From positions 62,001 through 126,000 of the forward strand of contig JADJTR010000004.1 of NCBI GenBank assembly GCA_016711085.1: 64,000 bases of DNA, written 5' to 3'. This DNA is from Phyllobacteriaceae bacterium. Its GTDB lineage: Bacteria; Pseudomonadota; Alphaproteobacteria; Rhizobiales; Rhizobiaceae. The stretch's first letter is position 1. The number at the start of each line of letters is the position of its first letter. The notes below the pieces were generated by a model. The model did not search any database, was not told the origin of the DNA, and saw only the letters and a program-made list of their open reading frames with translations. The translations under genes were made by a program, and so were the position numbers. Shown here in pieces: positions 1-10,621 of this stretch.

Positions 1-1098
1 GTCGGCGATGGCGTCGATCCGGCCGACCGGTGCGGCAACGGGCTTCTGCTGGATCGCCGCCTGCGCCGGCTTCTGCGGCGCGACGGCGGCGGGACGCACC
101 GCCGGGCGCAGATCGATTGCCGGTTGGCCCGCCACCTTGTCGATGCCGGTGGCGACGACGGAAACGCGGATGACGCCTTCCAGTTCTTCGTCAAATGTGG
201 CGCCAAGGATGATATTGGCGTCCTGGTCGACCTCCTCGCGGATGCGGGTGGCGGCTTCGTCGACCTCGAACAGCGTCATGTCGCGTCCGCCGGTGATTGA
301 GATCAGCAGGCCTTTGGCGCCGCGCATCGACGTCTCATCGAGCAGCGGATTGGCGATCGCGGCTTCCGCCGCCGCCATGGCGCGGCCGTCGCCTGAGGCT
401 TCGCCGGTGCCCATCATGGCCTTGCCCATTTCGCGCATCACCGAGCGCACGTCGGCGAAATCGAGGTTGATCAGGCCTTCCTTGACCATCAGGTCGGTGA
501 TGCAGGCGACGCCGGAGTAGAGCACCTGGTCGGCCATGGCGAAAGCGTCGGCGAAAGTGGTCTTGTCGTTGGCGATGCGGAACAGGTTCTGGTTCGGAAT
601 GACGATCAGGGTGTCGACATGCTTCTGCAGCTCTTCGATGCCGAGATCGGCGGTCTTCATGCGGCGCTGGCCTTCGAAGTGGAACGGCTTGGTGACGACG
701 CCGACGGTGAGGATGCCTTTTTCCCGCGCGGCGCGCGCCACGACCGGGGCGGCGCCGGTGCCGGTGCCGCCGCCCATGCCGGCGGTGACGAAGCACATGT
801 GGGTGTTGGAGAGGTGATCGAGGATTTCGTCGATGCACTCTTCCGCCGCCGCGCGTCCGACTTCCGGCTGCGAACCGGCGCCGAGACCTTCGGTGACCGC
901 CGCGCCGAGCTGGATCAGCCGTTCGGACTTGGACATGGTCAAAGCCTGGGCGTCGGTGTTGGCGACCACGAACTCGACGCCTTTCAGCCCGGCCGTGATC
1001 ATGTTGTTGACGGCGTTGCCGCCGCCGCCGCCGACGCCGAAAACGGTGATTCTGGGCTTCAACTCGGTGATGTCCGGCTTCTTCAGATTGATGGTCAT
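1..1098 (-). CDS. ftsZ: Cell division protein FtsZ (3' end outside window)
   Basis: Tubulin-like GTPase that polymerises into the cytoplasmic Z-ring. The first 366 codons are present and the frame stays open to base 1, so the C-terminal linker and FtsA-binding tail are cut off. The start [14 protein letters not shown] is followed by the phosphate loop [15 protein letters not shown] (about residues 18-32, with the alphaproteobacterial extra glycine), the tubulin signature GGGTGTGA (about 105) and the T7-loop region NLDFADV (about 205). The visible end is already Pro/Ala/Gln-rich, as expected for the start of the linker. It is the last gene of the dcw cluster, 73 bp after ftsA. Confidence 0.97.
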   Translation of the reverse strand, partial: MTINLKKPDITELKPRITVFGVGGGGGNAVNNMITAGLKGVEFVVANTDAQALTMSKSERLIQLGAAVTEGLGAGSQPEVGRAAAEECIDEILDHLSNTHMCFVTAGMGGGTGTGAAPVVARAAREKGILTVGVVTKPFHFEGQRRMKTADLGIEELQKHVDTLIVIPNQNLFRIANDKTTFADAFAMADQVLYSGVACITDLMVKEGLINLDFADVRSVMREMGKAMMGTGEASGDGRAMAAAEAAIANPLLDETSMRGAKGLLISITGGRDMTLFEVDEAATRIREEVDQDANIILGATFDEELEGVIRVSVVATGIDKVAGQPAIDLRPAVRPAAVAPQKPAQAAIQQKPVAAPVGRIDAIAD

Positions 1099-1171
1099 GT
1101 CCTCGTCCTTCCGACTTCCTGTTTGCCGCATCGCCGCTGCGGCTCCGGCGGGGCCGCGCCCCTCGGGTTCC

Positions 1172-2482
1172 TCAAAAACTCTCGCGCAACCATTGTCCGA
1201 CGCGGTGCAAGGGACCGCCCGTCCCGGTCATGCGAAGGAAGCCGGGCGTACGCGCGCTTCCCCCGTCGATGCCCGCAAGCTGCGGGTAGATCAGCAATCC
1301 GACCGGCGCCGAAAACGCCGGCCCCTTGAAAGCCTCCGGCAACCCGGCGACGCCGAGCGGACGGCCGACGCGGACATGGCGCGCCAGGATGCGCCGCGCC
1401 GCCTCGGGCAGGCCGGCAAGCTGGCTGGCGCCGCCAGTCAGGACAACGCGCTTGCCGACGATGGCGCCCATGCCGGATTTGTTCAGCCGTTCGCGCACCA
1501 ATTCGAGTGTTTCCTCGACGCGGGCGCGGATGATGCGGTTCATCATGGCCCGCGACACCTGAAGGCCGGGCCCGTCGCCGCTTTCCCCGATCGGGGTGAT
1601 CGACACGACGTCGCGTTCGTCATCGGCGGCCGGCAATGCGGAGCCGTGCATGACCTTCAGCCGCTCGGCGTCGTCGATGCCGGTCGAAAGGCCGCGGGCA
1701 AGATCGAGCGTGATGTGATTGCCGCCGATCGGCAATGCCTCGGCATGGATGAACTTGCCGCCGGCGAACACCGAAATCGTCGTCGTGCCGCCGCCGAGGT
1801 CGATGCAGGCGGCGCCGAGCTCGGCTTCGTCATCGACCAGCGCCGCCAGACCGGAAGCGTAGGGCGTCGCCACCATGTGCTCGACCGACAAATGGGCGCG
1901 GTTGATGGCAAGTTCGAGATTGCGGCGCGGCGCGGCGTCGCCGGTCACGACATGCATGTCGACGCCAAGCATCTCGCCGATCATGCCGCCGGGATCGCCG
2001 ATGCCGCGTTCCTGATCGAGACTGAAACCGACGGGAAGCGAATGAATGACCTCGCGTTCGGCGGCGCGGGCCTTTTGCGCCCCGGCCGCCAACACGCGCT
2101 TGACATCGCCCGGGCTGACTTCGCCGCCGCCGAGATTGATGGTCGCCGAAAATGTCTCGCTGCGCATCCGTCCGGCGGAAAGATTGGCGAGGAGCGTTTC
2201 GACCGTCAGGCCGGACATGCGCTCGGCGGCGTCGACCGCGAGGCGGATCGATTGTTCGGCTTCATCGAGATCGACGATGACGCCCGATTTGACCCCGCGG
2301 CTCTTCTGATGGCCGATGCCGATGATCTGGGCGAGATGGGTGCGCGCCCTCAGCAATTGACTTTCTTCGCGCGGCCGCAATTTGGCAATGAAGCAGGTGA
2401 CCTTGGTCGATCCGACATCGAGTACCGTCAACGTACCGGTGCGACGCGGACCCTTGCCGCCTTGGGAGCCGAGCCAATTCAT
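1172..2482 (-). CDS. ftsA: Cell division protein FtsA
   Basis: Actin-like ATPase that tethers FtsZ to the inner membrane. It is 436 aa, a normal length. The phosphate-1 motif [16 protein letters not shown] lies at about residue 21, phosphate-2 [13 protein letters not shown] at about 220 and the adenosine motif [13 protein letters not shown] at about 350. The end, [13 protein letters not shown], is the amphipathic membrane-targeting helix. Its start overlaps the ftsQ stop by 4 bp (ATGA), so the two are translationally coupled. Confidence 0.97.
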   Translation of the reverse strand: MNWLGSQGGKGPRRTGTLTVLDVGSTKVTCFIAKLRPREESQLLRARTHLAQIIGIGHQKSRGVKSGVIVDLDEAEQSIRLAVDAAERMSGLTVETLLANLSAGRMRSETFSATINLGGGEVSPGDVKRVLAAGAQKARAAEREVIHSLPVGFSLDQERGIGDPGGMIGEMLGVDMHVVTGDAAPRRNLELAINRAHLSVEHMVATPYASGLAALVDDEAELGAACIDLGGGTTTISVFAGGKFIHAEALPIGGNHITLDLARGLSTGIDDAERLKVMHGSALPAADDERDVVSITPIGESGDGPGLQVSRAMMNRIIRARVEETLELVRERLNKSGMGAIVGKRVVLTGGASQLAGLPEAARRILARHVRVGRPLGVAGLPEAFKGPAFSAPVGLLIYPQLAGIDGGSARTPGFLRMTGTGGPLHRVGQWLRESF

Positions 2483-3417
2483 GTCCGGCGCCTCTTCTTT
2501 TCCGCATCGATCATGATCTTGACCGCCTCGGCCCGGGCAGCCGCGCCCGAGTCGGTCAGCTCGAAGGCGACGCGATCGGGAAGGCGAAGATCGATCGCAT
2601 CGATATCGCGCGCCAAAACGCCGCTTTCGGTTTCAAGTCGGGCGAGCGTGTCGAGCGCCTCGCCAACCGCTTCTTCCGGCAGACGGACGGTCACGCCATT
2701 GTCGAGGCGCAAATCCCAGCGCCGCTCGCCGATCAGGATGTGGGCGACGACGCGATCGGCGATGGCGCGGCGGCCGCCAATCAGCGGAAGGAAATCCCTG
2801 GCCGCCCGCTCGGCGCCGACGCCGATCACCAGCGGCAGGCCGGAAAAGCGCGGATCGTCGAATTCGGCGATTTCCTTGCCTTCCTCGTCGATCAGCGTGA
2901 GGGCGTCGTCCCGCTGCCATATCGCCGCGGCCCGGCGCTCCACCAGGGCGATATCGAGGCCGGAGGGATAGGATTTTCGCACAGTCGCGGAGGCGACCCA
3001 AGGCAGCGATTCAAGGCTCGCACGGGCAGCTTCGGCATCGAAGCCGATGAGCGAGGTCCATGAATTGAGGCCGAGCGCCTTGGCCACTTCGTCCTCGGTT
3101 GTCCGGTTCTGGCCGCTGATGGCGAGATCGCGGATGGAAAAGCCGACCGCGGCGGCCGAAGCCTGCACGACTGTCGGCGCGTGCCCGCCGGCGAAAACGC
3201 CATAAAACAGCGCGGCGGCGATCAGCCCGCCATTGGCCAGGGCGGCGGCATGGCGCGGCGGATTGACGTTGCCCGAAAACCAGCGGCCGAGATAGCGGAC
3301 CGGCTTGCGCAGCGGACGCGGCAATATGGTGGCGTCGGCCGGATTGCCGCCCGCCCGCCCAACTCCCAAACCCATCGCCCTGGTCAACGCAAGCACGAAG
3401 CGTCCTCCACCATCCAT
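2479..3417 (-). CDS. ftsQ: Cell division protein FtsQ
   Basis: Bitopic division protein that links FtsL/FtsB-type subunits to the late divisome. The start chosen ([16 protein letters not shown]) gives 312 aa and overlaps the ddl 3' end by 34 bp; a later start at 3375 is possible. A cytoplasmic basic region ([14 protein letters not shown]) precedes one transmembrane segment (about residues 65-85), then a POTRA domain starting near [20 protein letters not shown] and the beta domain. The longer open frame upstream only runs antiparallel-phase through ddl. Confidence 0.93.
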   Translation of the reverse strand: MDGGGRFVLALTRAMGLGVGRAGGNPADATILPRPLRKPVRYLGRWFSGNVNPPRHAAALANGGLIAAALFYGVFAGGHAPTVVQASAAAVGFSIRDLAISGQNRTTEDEVAKALGLNSWTSLIGFDAEAARASLESLPWVASATVRKSYPSGLDIALVERRAAAIWQRDDALTLIDEEGKEIAEFDDPRFSGLPLVIGVGAERAARDFLPLIGGRRAIADRVVAHILIGERRWDLRLDNGVTVRLPEEAVGEALDTLARLETESGVLARDIDAIDLRLPDRVAFELTDSGAAARAEAVKIMIDAEKKRRRT

Positions 3418-4310
3418 CTGAGGAGATCGCCGAACGAATGTCCCGCGTTCTGGGCGATCTCCGGCACCAGCGAGGTCGGTGTCATGCCGGGTTGCGTGTT
3501 GACTTCCAGCCAGATGATCTCGCCATTTTCGGAATGACGGTCGTCGTAGCGGAAGTCGGAACGCGATACGCCGCGGCAGCCGATCGCTTGGTGCGCCTTG
3601 AGCGACCATGTCAGTATCTTTTGGTAAATATTCGGTGAAATTTTTGCCGGGCATTCGTGGATTGAGCCGCCGGCGACATATTTCGAATCATAGTCGTAGA
3701 AGCCGTGACCGACCGGAATGATCTCGGTGACGCCAAGCGCCACGTCGCCCATCACCGCGCAAGTGAACTCACGGCCGTGGACATAACGCTCGACCATGAC
3801 GGTGTCGCCATATTTCCACGCCGACGACCGGACGATCTGCGGCACATGCGCCTGATCTTCCTTGACGATGACGACGCCGAAGCTCGACCCCTCATTGACC
3901 GGCTTGATCACATAAGGCGGCTTCATCGGATGCGCCGGGCCGATATCGAAGCGGCTTTTCACTTTCGATTCCGCCACCGGCAGACCGGCCGCCTTGGCGA
4001 CGGTCTTGGCCTTCTGCTTGTTCATCGCCAGCGCCGAGGCGAGCACGCCGGAATGCGTGTACGGGATCTGCAGATATTCGAGGATGCCCTGGATTGTGCC
4101 GTCTTCGCCGAACGGACCGTGCAGCGCGTTGAAGGCGACGTCGGGCTTGAGCGCCGCAAGCACGGCGGCCACATCGCGGCCGACATCCACCCGGGTGACC
4201 TGGTAACCCTCGGCTTCGAGCGCATCGGCGCAGGAATTGCCCGATGACAGGCTGACCGGGCGTTCGGATGAAAATCCGCCCATCAGCACCGCCACATGTT
4301 TCGCTGGCAT
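3384..4310 (-). CDS. ddl: D-alanine--D-alanine ligase
   Basis: Makes the D-Ala-D-Ala dipeptide for MurF, with ATP. It is 308 aa, the DdlB length, with an ATP-grasp fold: N-terminal [15 protein letters not shown], central [16 protein letters not shown], and C-terminal metal/substrate loop [18 protein letters not shown]. In many relatives it follows murB directly; here a MATE transporter gene lies between them. Its last codons overlap the ftsQ start. Confidence 0.97.
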   Translation of the reverse strand: MPAKHVAVLMGGFSSERPVSLSSGNSCADALEAEGYQVTRVDVGRDVAAVLAALKPDVAFNALHGPFGEDGTIQGILEYLQIPYTHSGVLASALAMNKQKAKTVAKAAGLPVAESKVKSRFDIGPAHPMKPPYVIKPVNEGSSFGVVIVKEDQAHVPQIVRSSAWKYGDTVMVERYVHGREFTCAVMGDVALGVTEIIPVGHGFYDYDSKYVAGGSIHECPAKISPNIYQKILTWSLKAHQAIGCRGVSRSDFRYDDRHSENGEIIWLEVNTQPGMTPTSLVPEIAQNAGHSFGDLLRWMVEDASCLR

Positions 4311-4341
4311 ATTTGCCCCTCGTCAAACACCCGATTTCGGA

Positions 4342-4402
4342 TTGAGTCGGCCTCTGCCCCGACCCGGTATCCGGGTCGACTGGCCGCCACGCGCCGACTC
4401 AA
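4342..4402. other. Nested inverted repeat between the MATE gene and ddl
   Basis: A 61-bp structure with an outer 10-bp perfect inverted repeat (4342-4351 with 4393-4402) enclosing a perfect 8-bp hairpin (4360-4367 with 4371-4378, 3-base loop). It lies in the 146-bp gap after the MATE stop and before the ddl start, both on the minus strand. There is no U-run, so it may be a processing or attenuating structure and not a classic terminator. Confidence 0.45.
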
Positions 4403-4456
4403 ATCATGAAACGCCCCGCCTCATAAGAATCAGAGGTTCGCGGTCGGCGCAAGACT

Positions 4457-5824
4457 TCAGGAATCAGAGTGATTCTTTTTTTGACCGCGTGCGCCGGAAA
4501 AGTGAAAAAACCGCCACGTCAGCAGCGCCGAAGCAAAAGCAAGTCCTGATGCAAGGCCCATCCACACGCCCGGCGCGCCGAGGCCGAGCGGAAAACCGGC
4601 AAGCCAGGCCGCCGGCAAACCGATGCCCCAATAGGAAAAAACCGCGATCGCCATGGGCGTTCGTGTATCGTGGACGCCGCGCAGCAGCGCCACGGAAGTG
4701 ACCTGCAGGCTGTCAAAAAACTGGAACCCGGCGGCAATCGCCAACAAGCCGACGGCATGACCGGCAACCGCGGCGGCGTCGGGCAGCGCCTCATCGAGGA
4801 AAAGGCCGACCAATGGTCCGGGAATCGTCAGGAACAGCGTCACCGAGACAAAAGCCAGGCCGAGCGCCACCGCGAGCGCGCCGAGCGCCGCGCCGTGCAC
4901 GCCGGTAGCGTCGCCGCGCCCGGCCGCCTGGCCGACACGCACCGTCGCCGCCTGCGACAGCCCAAGCGGAATCATGAAGGCGATCGACGACAGCTGCAGT
5001 GCGATGCCGTGGGCGGCGAGTTGTTCCGTGCCGGTCCAGCCGATCAGGATTGACGCCGCCGCGAACAGCCCCACTTCGGCGATGATCGTCGCCGAGATCG
5101 GCCAGCCTAGACGCAGGAGTTCGCCCAGCGCCGGCCAGTCCGCCCGCCAGAAGCGCTCGAATATGGCGTGCTCGGCCAGGCCCGGCAGAACCATCGCGGC
5201 GAAGGCGAGAATCGCCGCGATCAGAACCGCCGACGCCACCGCCGCCGACGCCGCGCCGGCCAGCCCGAGCGCCGGCGCGCCCCAGACGCCGAAAATCAGC
5301 GCGTAGCCGAGGAAGGCGTTGAGCACCACGCCGGCGAGCGTCGCCAGCAGGATGGTGTTGCCGAATCCGCGCGCCGTGAGGAACGACCTGATCCCCATGG
5401 TCAGCAGCGCTGGGTAGAGCGACCATTGCAGGATGCGCATGTAGTCGCCGGCGAGCGCCGAGATGCCGGGGTCCTGCCCGAGCGCGACCAACAGCCGATC
5501 GGCATGCCACAGCGCCGGCATGGCCAATGTCGAATAAGCGAGCGCGAACCACAGCCCCATGCGCACTGCGCGCCGCGCGCCGCGCGCGTCGCCGCGCCCC
5601 TCCGCCTGCGCCGCGATCGGAATGACGGCGATCAGGAAGCCGGAACCCAGCATGAACGCCATGAACCACGCTTGCGTCGCCAGCACGCTTGCCGCCAGTT
5701 CGCGCGCCCCGAGCCAGCCGATCATCACCGTGTCGGTGGTGTTGACGGCGAGTTGCGCCAATTGCGCGGCGGCGAGCGGCAATCCGAGCGCCAGCGTGGC
5801 GCGGATATGGGCAGTCAGGGTCAT
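4457..5824 (-). CDS. MATE-family multidrug/Na+ antiporter (NorM-like)
   Basis: Inner-membrane exporter, 455 aa from the chosen ATG. An upstream extension to 5905 is possible, but MTLTAHIRATLALGLPLAAAQ matches the usual MATE N-terminus. It has about 12 hydrophobic segments in two MatE halves and the early conserved stretch NTTDTVMIGWLG. It sits between murB and ddl inside an otherwise compact cell-wall operon, with 154 bp and 146 bp gaps holding hairpins, so it is probably its own transcription unit. The substrate cannot be read from sequence; drug or metabolite export is known for the family. Confidence 0.88.
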   Translation of the reverse strand: MTLTAHIRATLALGLPLAAAQLAQLAVNTTDTVMIGWLGARELAASVLATQAWFMAFMLGSGFLIAVIPIAAQAEGRGDARGARRAVRMGLWFALAYSTLAMPALWHADRLLVALGQDPGISALAGDYMRILQWSLYPALLTMGIRSFLTARGFGNTILLATLAGVVLNAFLGYALIFGVWGAPALGLAGAASAAVASAVLIAAILAFAAMVLPGLAEHAIFERFWRADWPALGELLRLGWPISATIIAEVGLFAAASILIGWTGTEQLAAHGIALQLSSIAFMIPLGLSQAATVRVGQAAGRGDATGVHGAALGALAVALGLAFVSVTLFLTIPGPLVGLFLDEALPDAAAVAGHAVGLLAIAAGFQFFDSLQVTSVALLRGVHDTRTPMAIAVFSYWGIGLPAAWLAGFPLGLGAPGVWMGLASGLAFASALLTWRFFHFSGARGQKKNHSDS

Positions 5825-5936
5825 GGTAGGATGCGGTCGCCAAGGCATCGATTCCCGGAGCAAGCGCAGGAACTTAGGCGTGGACGCCCCTGATTCGAAA
5901 TCCAACCCGTCATGGTTGTTCCTGGGGCGCTTGTTC

Positions 5937-5963
5937 TGCCCCGGATCATGCCGATCCGGGGCA
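5937..5963 (-). terminator. Perfect hairpin after murB, possible terminator
   Basis: An 11-bp perfect inverted repeat (5937-5947 with 5953-5963, 5-base loop) beginning 15 bases after the murB stop. No T-tract follows on the minus strand, so intrinsic termination is uncertain. Confidence 0.4.
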
Positions 5964-5978
5964 GGACTCGCCGGCAGA

Positions 5979-6944
5979 TCAGAGCATCCGCCCGAGGAAC
6001 TCCTGCACTTCGCGGCCCGGCTCGAAGCGGCCGAGGCGCTTGATCTCCCAGTCGAGGCGAATGCCGGAATGTTCGAGAACGCGGGCGCGTACCGTCTCGC
6101 CCAGTTCTTCCAGATCGTGGCCGGAAGCCGGCCCGGTGTTGATCATGAAGTTGCAATGCATCGGCGACATCTGCGCCCCGCCGATCATCAGGCCGCGGCA
6201 GCCGGCCTTGTCGATTTCCTTCCATGCCGACCCGCCCGGCGGGTTCTTGAACGTCGAGCCGCCGGTTTTCTCGCGGATCGGCTGCACGGTTTCGCGGTGG
6301 TTCTGCACCTCGTCCATGCGGGCGCGGATCGCGTCCCTGTCGTCGGCGTAACCCTCGAGAATCGCCGAGGTGAACACGAAGTCGGCCGGCGCGGAAGAAT
6401 GGCGATAGGCGTAGCCCATGTCGGCGTTCGACAGGATGTGGATATTGCCTTTGCGATCCACGGCGCGGACCTCGACCACGCGTTCGCGCGTCTCCACCCC
6501 GTTGGCGCCGGCGTTCATGCGCAGCGCGCCGCCGATGCCGCCCGGAATGCCGTGATAGAAATGGAATCCGCCGATGCCGGCGTCGAGCGCCAGCGCCGCG
6601 ACGCGTTTGTCCGGCGTCGCCGTGCCGACGCGAATGCGTGTCGGCGAAAGGACTTCGGCATCGCCGAACCCCTTGGCCGACAGGCGTACGACGATGCCGG
6701 CAATGCCGCCATCGCGCACCAGCAAATTCGAACCGATGCCCACAATAGTCAGCGGCACATCGGGCGGCACGGCTTTCATGAACTCCGCCAGATCGGCCTC
6801 GTCGGCGGGCTGGAACAGCAGGTCGGCCGGTCCGCCGGCGCGAAACCAGGTAATCTTGTCCATATCCGCGTCGGGCGTAATGCGACCGCGCAGACCGGAC
6901 AACCGGTCGCCGAGTTTGGCCAGCAGCTTTTCGCCTGCGCTCAT
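5979..6944 (-). CDS. murB: UDP-N-acetylmuramate dehydrogenase MurB
   Basis: Cytoplasmic FAD/NADPH enzyme that reduces UDP-GlcNAc-enolpyruvate to UDP-MurNAc. It is 321 aa. The FAD-binding segment has [18 protein letters not shown] (about 65) and [18 protein letters not shown] (about 130). The C-terminal domain has [10 protein letters not shown], with the catalytic serine, near residue 230. The start overlaps the murC stop by 4 bp. Confidence 0.97.
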   Translation of the reverse strand: MSAGEKLLAKLGDRLSGLRGRITPDADMDKITWFRAGGPADLLFQPADEADLAEFMKAVPPDVPLTIVGIGSNLLVRDGGIAGIVVRLSAKGFGDAEVLSPTRIRVGTATPDKRVAALALDAGIGGFHFYHGIPGGIGGALRMNAGANGVETRERVVEVRAVDRKGNIHILSNADMGYAYRHSSAPADFVFTSAILEGYADDRDAIRARMDEVQNHRETVQPIREKTGGSTFKNPPGGSAWKEIDKAGCRGLMIGGAQMSPMHCNFMINTGPASGHDLEELGETVRARVLEHSGIRLDWEIKRLGRFEPGREVQEFLGRML

Positions 6945-8347
6945 GCCGCCTCCCCGCCGAGTTCCTTCGGCAAGGCATAGGCCCAGGAGGTGATGTTGCC
7001 GGCGCCGAGGAAGATGACGAAATCGCCGGGTTTGGCGAGTTCCTGCACCATCGGCGCGATCGCCTCCGGCCCGGCGATGTGGCGCGCGTCGCGATGGCCG
7101 CCGGTGCGGATGCGCTGGACCAGGGCTTCGGAATTGACGCCGGCGATCGGTTCTTCGCCCGCAGCGTAAACCGGCGCGACCGCGACGGTGTCGGCATCAT
7201 TGAATGCGGCCGAGAAATCGCCGAACAGATCGCTGAGCCTGGTGTAGCGGTGCGGTTGGACGATCGCGATGACGCGGCCGGCGCAGGATTCGCGCGCCGC
7301 CTTCAGCACCGCGCGGATTTCCACCGGGTGATGGCCGTAATCGTCGTAGATCGACACGCCGTTCCAAGATCCGGTCGGCGTGAAACGCCGCTTGACTCCG
7401 CCGAAAGCGGCAAGGCCGCGGCGGATCGCTTCGTCGCCCATGCCGAGTTCATGCGCCACGGCGATGGCGGCGGTGGCGTTGGACACATTGTGACGACCCG
7501 GCATCGGAATCATCAAATCGGTCAGGTGCGTTTCCACGCCGCTCTTGCGGTCGCGTATGACGACCTCGAAACGCGAACCGGCGCCCTGCGGGCGGACACT
7601 GGTGAAACGCACATCGGCCTGGGGATTTTCGCCATAGGTGATGACGCGGCGGTCCTCGATGCGGCTGACGAGGGCCTGTACGTCCGGGTGGTCGATGCAC
7701 ATCACGCCAAAGCCATAGAACGGCACGTTCTCGACGAACTGGCGAAAAGCATCCTTCACCGCGTCGAAGGTCTTGTAATGATCGAGATGCTCGGGGTCGA
7801 TATTGGTGACGATCACGACGTCGGCGGGCAGCTTCAGGAAGGTGCCGTCGCTCTCGTCGGCCTCGACCACCATCCACTCGCCCGCGCCCATGCGCGCATT
7901 CGTGCCATAGGCGTTGATGATGCCGCCATTGACAACGGTCGGGTCGAGGCCGCCGGCGTCGAGCAAAGTGGCGACCAGCGACGTCGTCGTGGTCTTGCCG
8001 TGCGTGCCGCCGATGGCGATTGCCTGGCGGAATCGCATCAGCTCGGCCAGCATCTCGGCCCGCCGCACGACCGGAATCAGTTTTTCGCGCGCCGCGACCA
8101 GTTCGGGATTGTTGGCCTTGATCGCGGTCGACACCACGACGACCTCGGCCTCGCCGAGATTGTCGGCCCTGTGGCCGACATGGCAGGCGATGCCCTTGGC
8201 GCGCAGGCGCTGCACATTGGCGCTGTCGGACTGGTCGGACCCCTGGACCTTGTAACCGAGATTGTGCAGCACCTCGGCGATGCCGCTCATGCCGATGCCG
8301 CCGATGCCGATGAAATGCACCAGCCCGATATTCGGCGGCATTTTCAT
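6941..8347 (-). CDS. murC: UDP-N-acetylmuramate--L-alanine ligase MurC
   Basis: Adds L-Ala to UDP-MurNAc, the first peptide-stem step. It is 468 aa. The N-terminal UDP-binding motif is [15 protein letters not shown], the P-loop [18 protein letters not shown] (about 114), and the C-terminal ligase signature [15 protein letters not shown] (about 345). It overlaps murG and murB by 4 bp on each side. Confidence 0.97.
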   Translation of the reverse strand: MKMPPNIGLVHFIGIGGIGMSGIAEVLHNLGYKVQGSDQSDSANVQRLRAKGIACHVGHRADNLGEAEVVVVSTAIKANNPELVAAREKLIPVVRRAEMLAELMRFRQAIAIGGTHGKTTTTSLVATLLDAGGLDPTVVNGGIINAYGTNARMGAGEWMVVEADESDGTFLKLPADVVIVTNIDPEHLDHYKTFDAVKDAFRQFVENVPFYGFGVMCIDHPDVQALVSRIEDRRVITYGENPQADVRFTSVRPQGAGSRFEVVIRDRKSGVETHLTDLMIPMPGRHNVSNATAAIAVAHELGMGDEAIRRGLAAFGGVKRRFTPTGSWNGVSIYDDYGHHPVEIRAVLKAARESCAGRVIAIVQPHRYTRLSDLFGDFSAAFNDADTVAVAPVYAAGEEPIAGVNSEALVQRIRTGGHRDARHIAGPEAIAPMVQELAKPGDFVIFLGAGNITSWAYALPKELGGEAA

Positions 8348-9465
8348 GGGAGAAGTCCTTTCAGAAAGTCCGAAGCGCTTTTTCCGGAGGCAATAGCCTC
8401 TGTCAGGTCGGCAAGCAACCGCGTCGCATCGGGTCTGCCGACGCTGCGCGCCGCCATGGCGACCTCAGCCATGCGTTCCGGCTCGGCCATTGCCGCGCGT
8501 AGAATTTCGGCGATGATTTCCGGCGACAGCGCCGCCTGCGCCCGGACCATGCAGCCTCCGGCCTTTTCCAGAGCCGCGGCATTGGCGGCCTGGTCATGGT
8601 CCAGCGCGAAGGGATAGGGAACGAGCAGCGCCGGCCGGCCGATCGCCGCGATTTCCGACACCGTCGACGCGCCGGATCGGGAAATGACGAAATGCGCCGC
8701 CGCGATCCGTTCGGCCATGTCGGTGAAGAACGGTTTCACTTGCGCCGCGACGCCGAGACTTTCGAAAGCCGCGCGCACCTCTGCCTCGTCCTCGGGGCGC
8801 GCCTGCTGGGTGATGACGATGCGGTCGCGCAACGCCGGCTCCAACAGGCCGATCGCCGCCGGAACGGCTCCGGAAAAATACTGTGCGCCCTGGCTTCCGC
8901 CGAAGACCAACAGGCGGAACGGTTCGTCGGCGGCCGAAGGCGCGTAGGCGACCCTGGTCGCCGCGATCACGGCCGGGCGCACCGGGTTGCCGGTGACGAC
9001 AGTCTTGGCGCCATATTGCCCGCCTTCGGGCAGGAACCCGCCGGCAATTGCCGTCACCCGGCCGGCGAGCGCCTTGTTGGCGCGGCCCATCACGGCGTTC
9101 TGTTCGTGGATGATCGTCCGGATTTTCCGCTGCGTCGCCGCGAACACCGGCGTGAAGGTCGGGTAGCCGCCGAAACCGACAACCACCGCCGGCTTCACCC
9201 TGCCGAGCATGGCGGAGGCGGCGCGCAGCCCGCTCCACAGTTTCAGCCCCGTGCGCGCCAGCGCCAGCGGGTTTTTCGACGTCACCGTCGCCGCCGGAAA
9301 GGCGTGCGCCGCATCGGCCGGAAACGACCCGGCGAAGCGGTTGGCGCGATCGTCGGTGGCCAGTTGCACCGACCAGCCGCGCGCTTTCATCTCATGCGCC
9401 AACGCCTCGGCCGGAAACAGATGGCCGCCGGTGCCGCCGGCGGCGAGGACGACGGTCTTGTCCAT
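8344..9465 (-). CDS. murG: Lipid II synthase MurG (undecaprenyl-PP-MurNAc-pentapeptide GlcNAc transferase)
   Basis: GT28 enzyme on the inner face of the membrane that converts lipid I to lipid II. It is 373 aa. The N-terminal glycine loop is [17 protein letters not shown], followed by [11 protein letters not shown] (about 120) and the UDP-GlcNAc-binding segment [19 protein letters not shown] with the Q-rich DHDQAANA (about 260-300). It starts 1 bp after ftsW ends. Confidence 0.97.
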   Translation of the reverse strand: MDKTVVLAAGGTGGHLFPAEALAHEMKARGWSVQLATDDRANRFAGSFPADAAHAFPAATVTSKNPLALARTGLKLWSGLRAASAMLGRVKPAVVVGFGGYPTFTPVFAATQRKIRTIIHEQNAVMGRANKALAGRVTAIAGGFLPEGGQYGAKTVVTGNPVRPAVIAATRVAYAPSAADEPFRLLVFGGSQGAQYFSGAVPAAIGLLEPALRDRIVITQQARPEDEAEVRAAFESLGVAAQVKPFFTDMAERIAAAHFVISRSGASTVSEIAAIGRPALLVPYPFALDHDQAANAAALEKAGGCMVRAQAALSPEIIAEILRAAMAEPERMAEVAMAARSVGRPDATRLLADLTEAIASGKSASDFLKGLLP

Positions 9466-9466
9466 C

Positions 9467-10621
9467 TCAGGGGGCCGGGGCGAAGGTGGGTTTCATGTCG
9501 GTGAAGAAGAACCGCCCGCGCCGCGCCGGCCGCTTGCGCGTCAGCGCCAGCACCATGCCCATGCCGATCGCCATCGCCACCAGCGACGACCCGCCATAGG
9601 AAATGAATGGCAGCGTCATGCCCTTGGCGGGCAACAATTGCAGGTTCACGCCCATGTTGATCAGCGCCTGGAAACCGAACTGCATGGTCAGCCCGGCGAC
9701 GGCGAAACGGGTGAAATCGTCCTCTTCGCGTTCGGCGAAGCGCAGTCCGCGCATGACGACGAAACCGAACAGCGCAACGATGGCGATGCAGGCCAGCACG
9801 CCGAATTCCTCTGCCGCCACCGAGAAGACGAAATCGGTGTGGCTGTCGGGCAGGATGCGCTTGACCGTGCCCTCGCCCGGCCCCTGGCCGAACCAGCCGC
9901 CGCGAATGATCGCCTCGCGCCCCATGTCGACCTGGAACGTATCGCCTTCGCCGGTGAGGAACCGGTCGATGCGGCCGGCGACATGCGGGAAGCTCAAATA
10001 GGCGAGAAACGCCCCGCCGACGCCGACGACTCCGAGCAGGACGATCCACAGCCAGGAAATGCCGGCGAGAAAAAACATCGCCGCCCAGGTTCCCGTCACC
10101 AGCATGGTCTGGCCGAGGTCGGGCTGGGCGACAAGCAGCGCCAGGACGATCATGAGCAGCATCATCGCAAACAAATTACCCGGAATGCCGGCCTGCTTGC
10201 CGTTTTCGGCGAACAGCCATGCCGAAATCACCACGAAGGCCGGCTTGAGGTATTCCGACGGCTGGATCGACACGCCGGCAAGATAGATCCAGCGTCGCGA
10301 ACCCTTGACTTCGACGCCGAAGAACAGCGCCGCGATCATCAGCACCAGCGAACCGGCCAGCATCAGCAGCGCCAGCCGACGTATGCCGCGGTCGTCGAGA
10401 AAGGAAACCGCAAGCAGCGCGAATAGCGCCGGGATCATGAACATCACCTGGCGCGTGACGAAGTGGAACTGGTCGAGGCCGATACGTTCGGCGACCGCCG
10501 GGCTTGCCGCGAAGGACAGCACCACGCCGAGCACCATCAAAACGAGAAAGGAGGCCAGGAACCACCGGTCGGTCGTCCACCACCAATTGGCCATCGGCCC
10601 ACGTTCCGCGCGACTGACCAT
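9467..10621 (-). CDS. ftsW: SEDS peptidoglycan glycosyltransferase FtsW
   Basis: Polytopic septal peptidoglycan polymerase that works with FtsI. It is 384 aa with about 10 membrane segments. SEDS landmarks are GSRRWI...[13 protein letters not shown] (about 105-130), the loop [10 protein letters not shown] and the C-terminal [23 protein letters not shown] codon starts this frame (MVSRAERG); ATG at MANWWWTT, nine codons later, is an alternative. Overlaps murD by 1 bp. Confidence 0.96.
   Translation of the reverse strand: MVSRAERGPMANWWWTTDRWFLASFLVLMVLGVVLSFAASPAVAERIGLDQFHFVTRQVMFMIPALFALLAVSFLDDRGIRRLALLMLAGSLVLMIAALFFGVEVKGSRRWIYLAGVSIQPSEYLKPAFVVISAWLFAENGKQAGIPGNLFAMMLLMIVLALLVAQPDLGQTMLVTGTWAAMFFLAGISWLWIVLLGVVGVGGAFLAYLSFPHVAGRIDRFLTGEGDTFQVDMGREAIIRGGWFGQGPGEGTVKRILPDSHTDFVFSVAAEEFGVLACIAIVALFGFVVMRGLRFAEREEDDFTRFAVAGLTMQFGFQALINMGVNLQLLPAKGMTLPFISYGGSSLVAMAIGMGMVLALTRKRPARRGRFFFTDMKPTFAPAP

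Noticed and set aside
833..2971. 712-codon open frame on the plus strand
   Set aside because: It runs antisense to ftsZ, ftsA and ftsQ, whose motifs are unmistakable; its composition is arginine/alanine-rich as expected for a GC-rich shadow frame.
4311..4456. tRNA-like cloverleaf
   Set aside because: The inverted repeats form two nested stems only, without anticodon and T-arm signatures.
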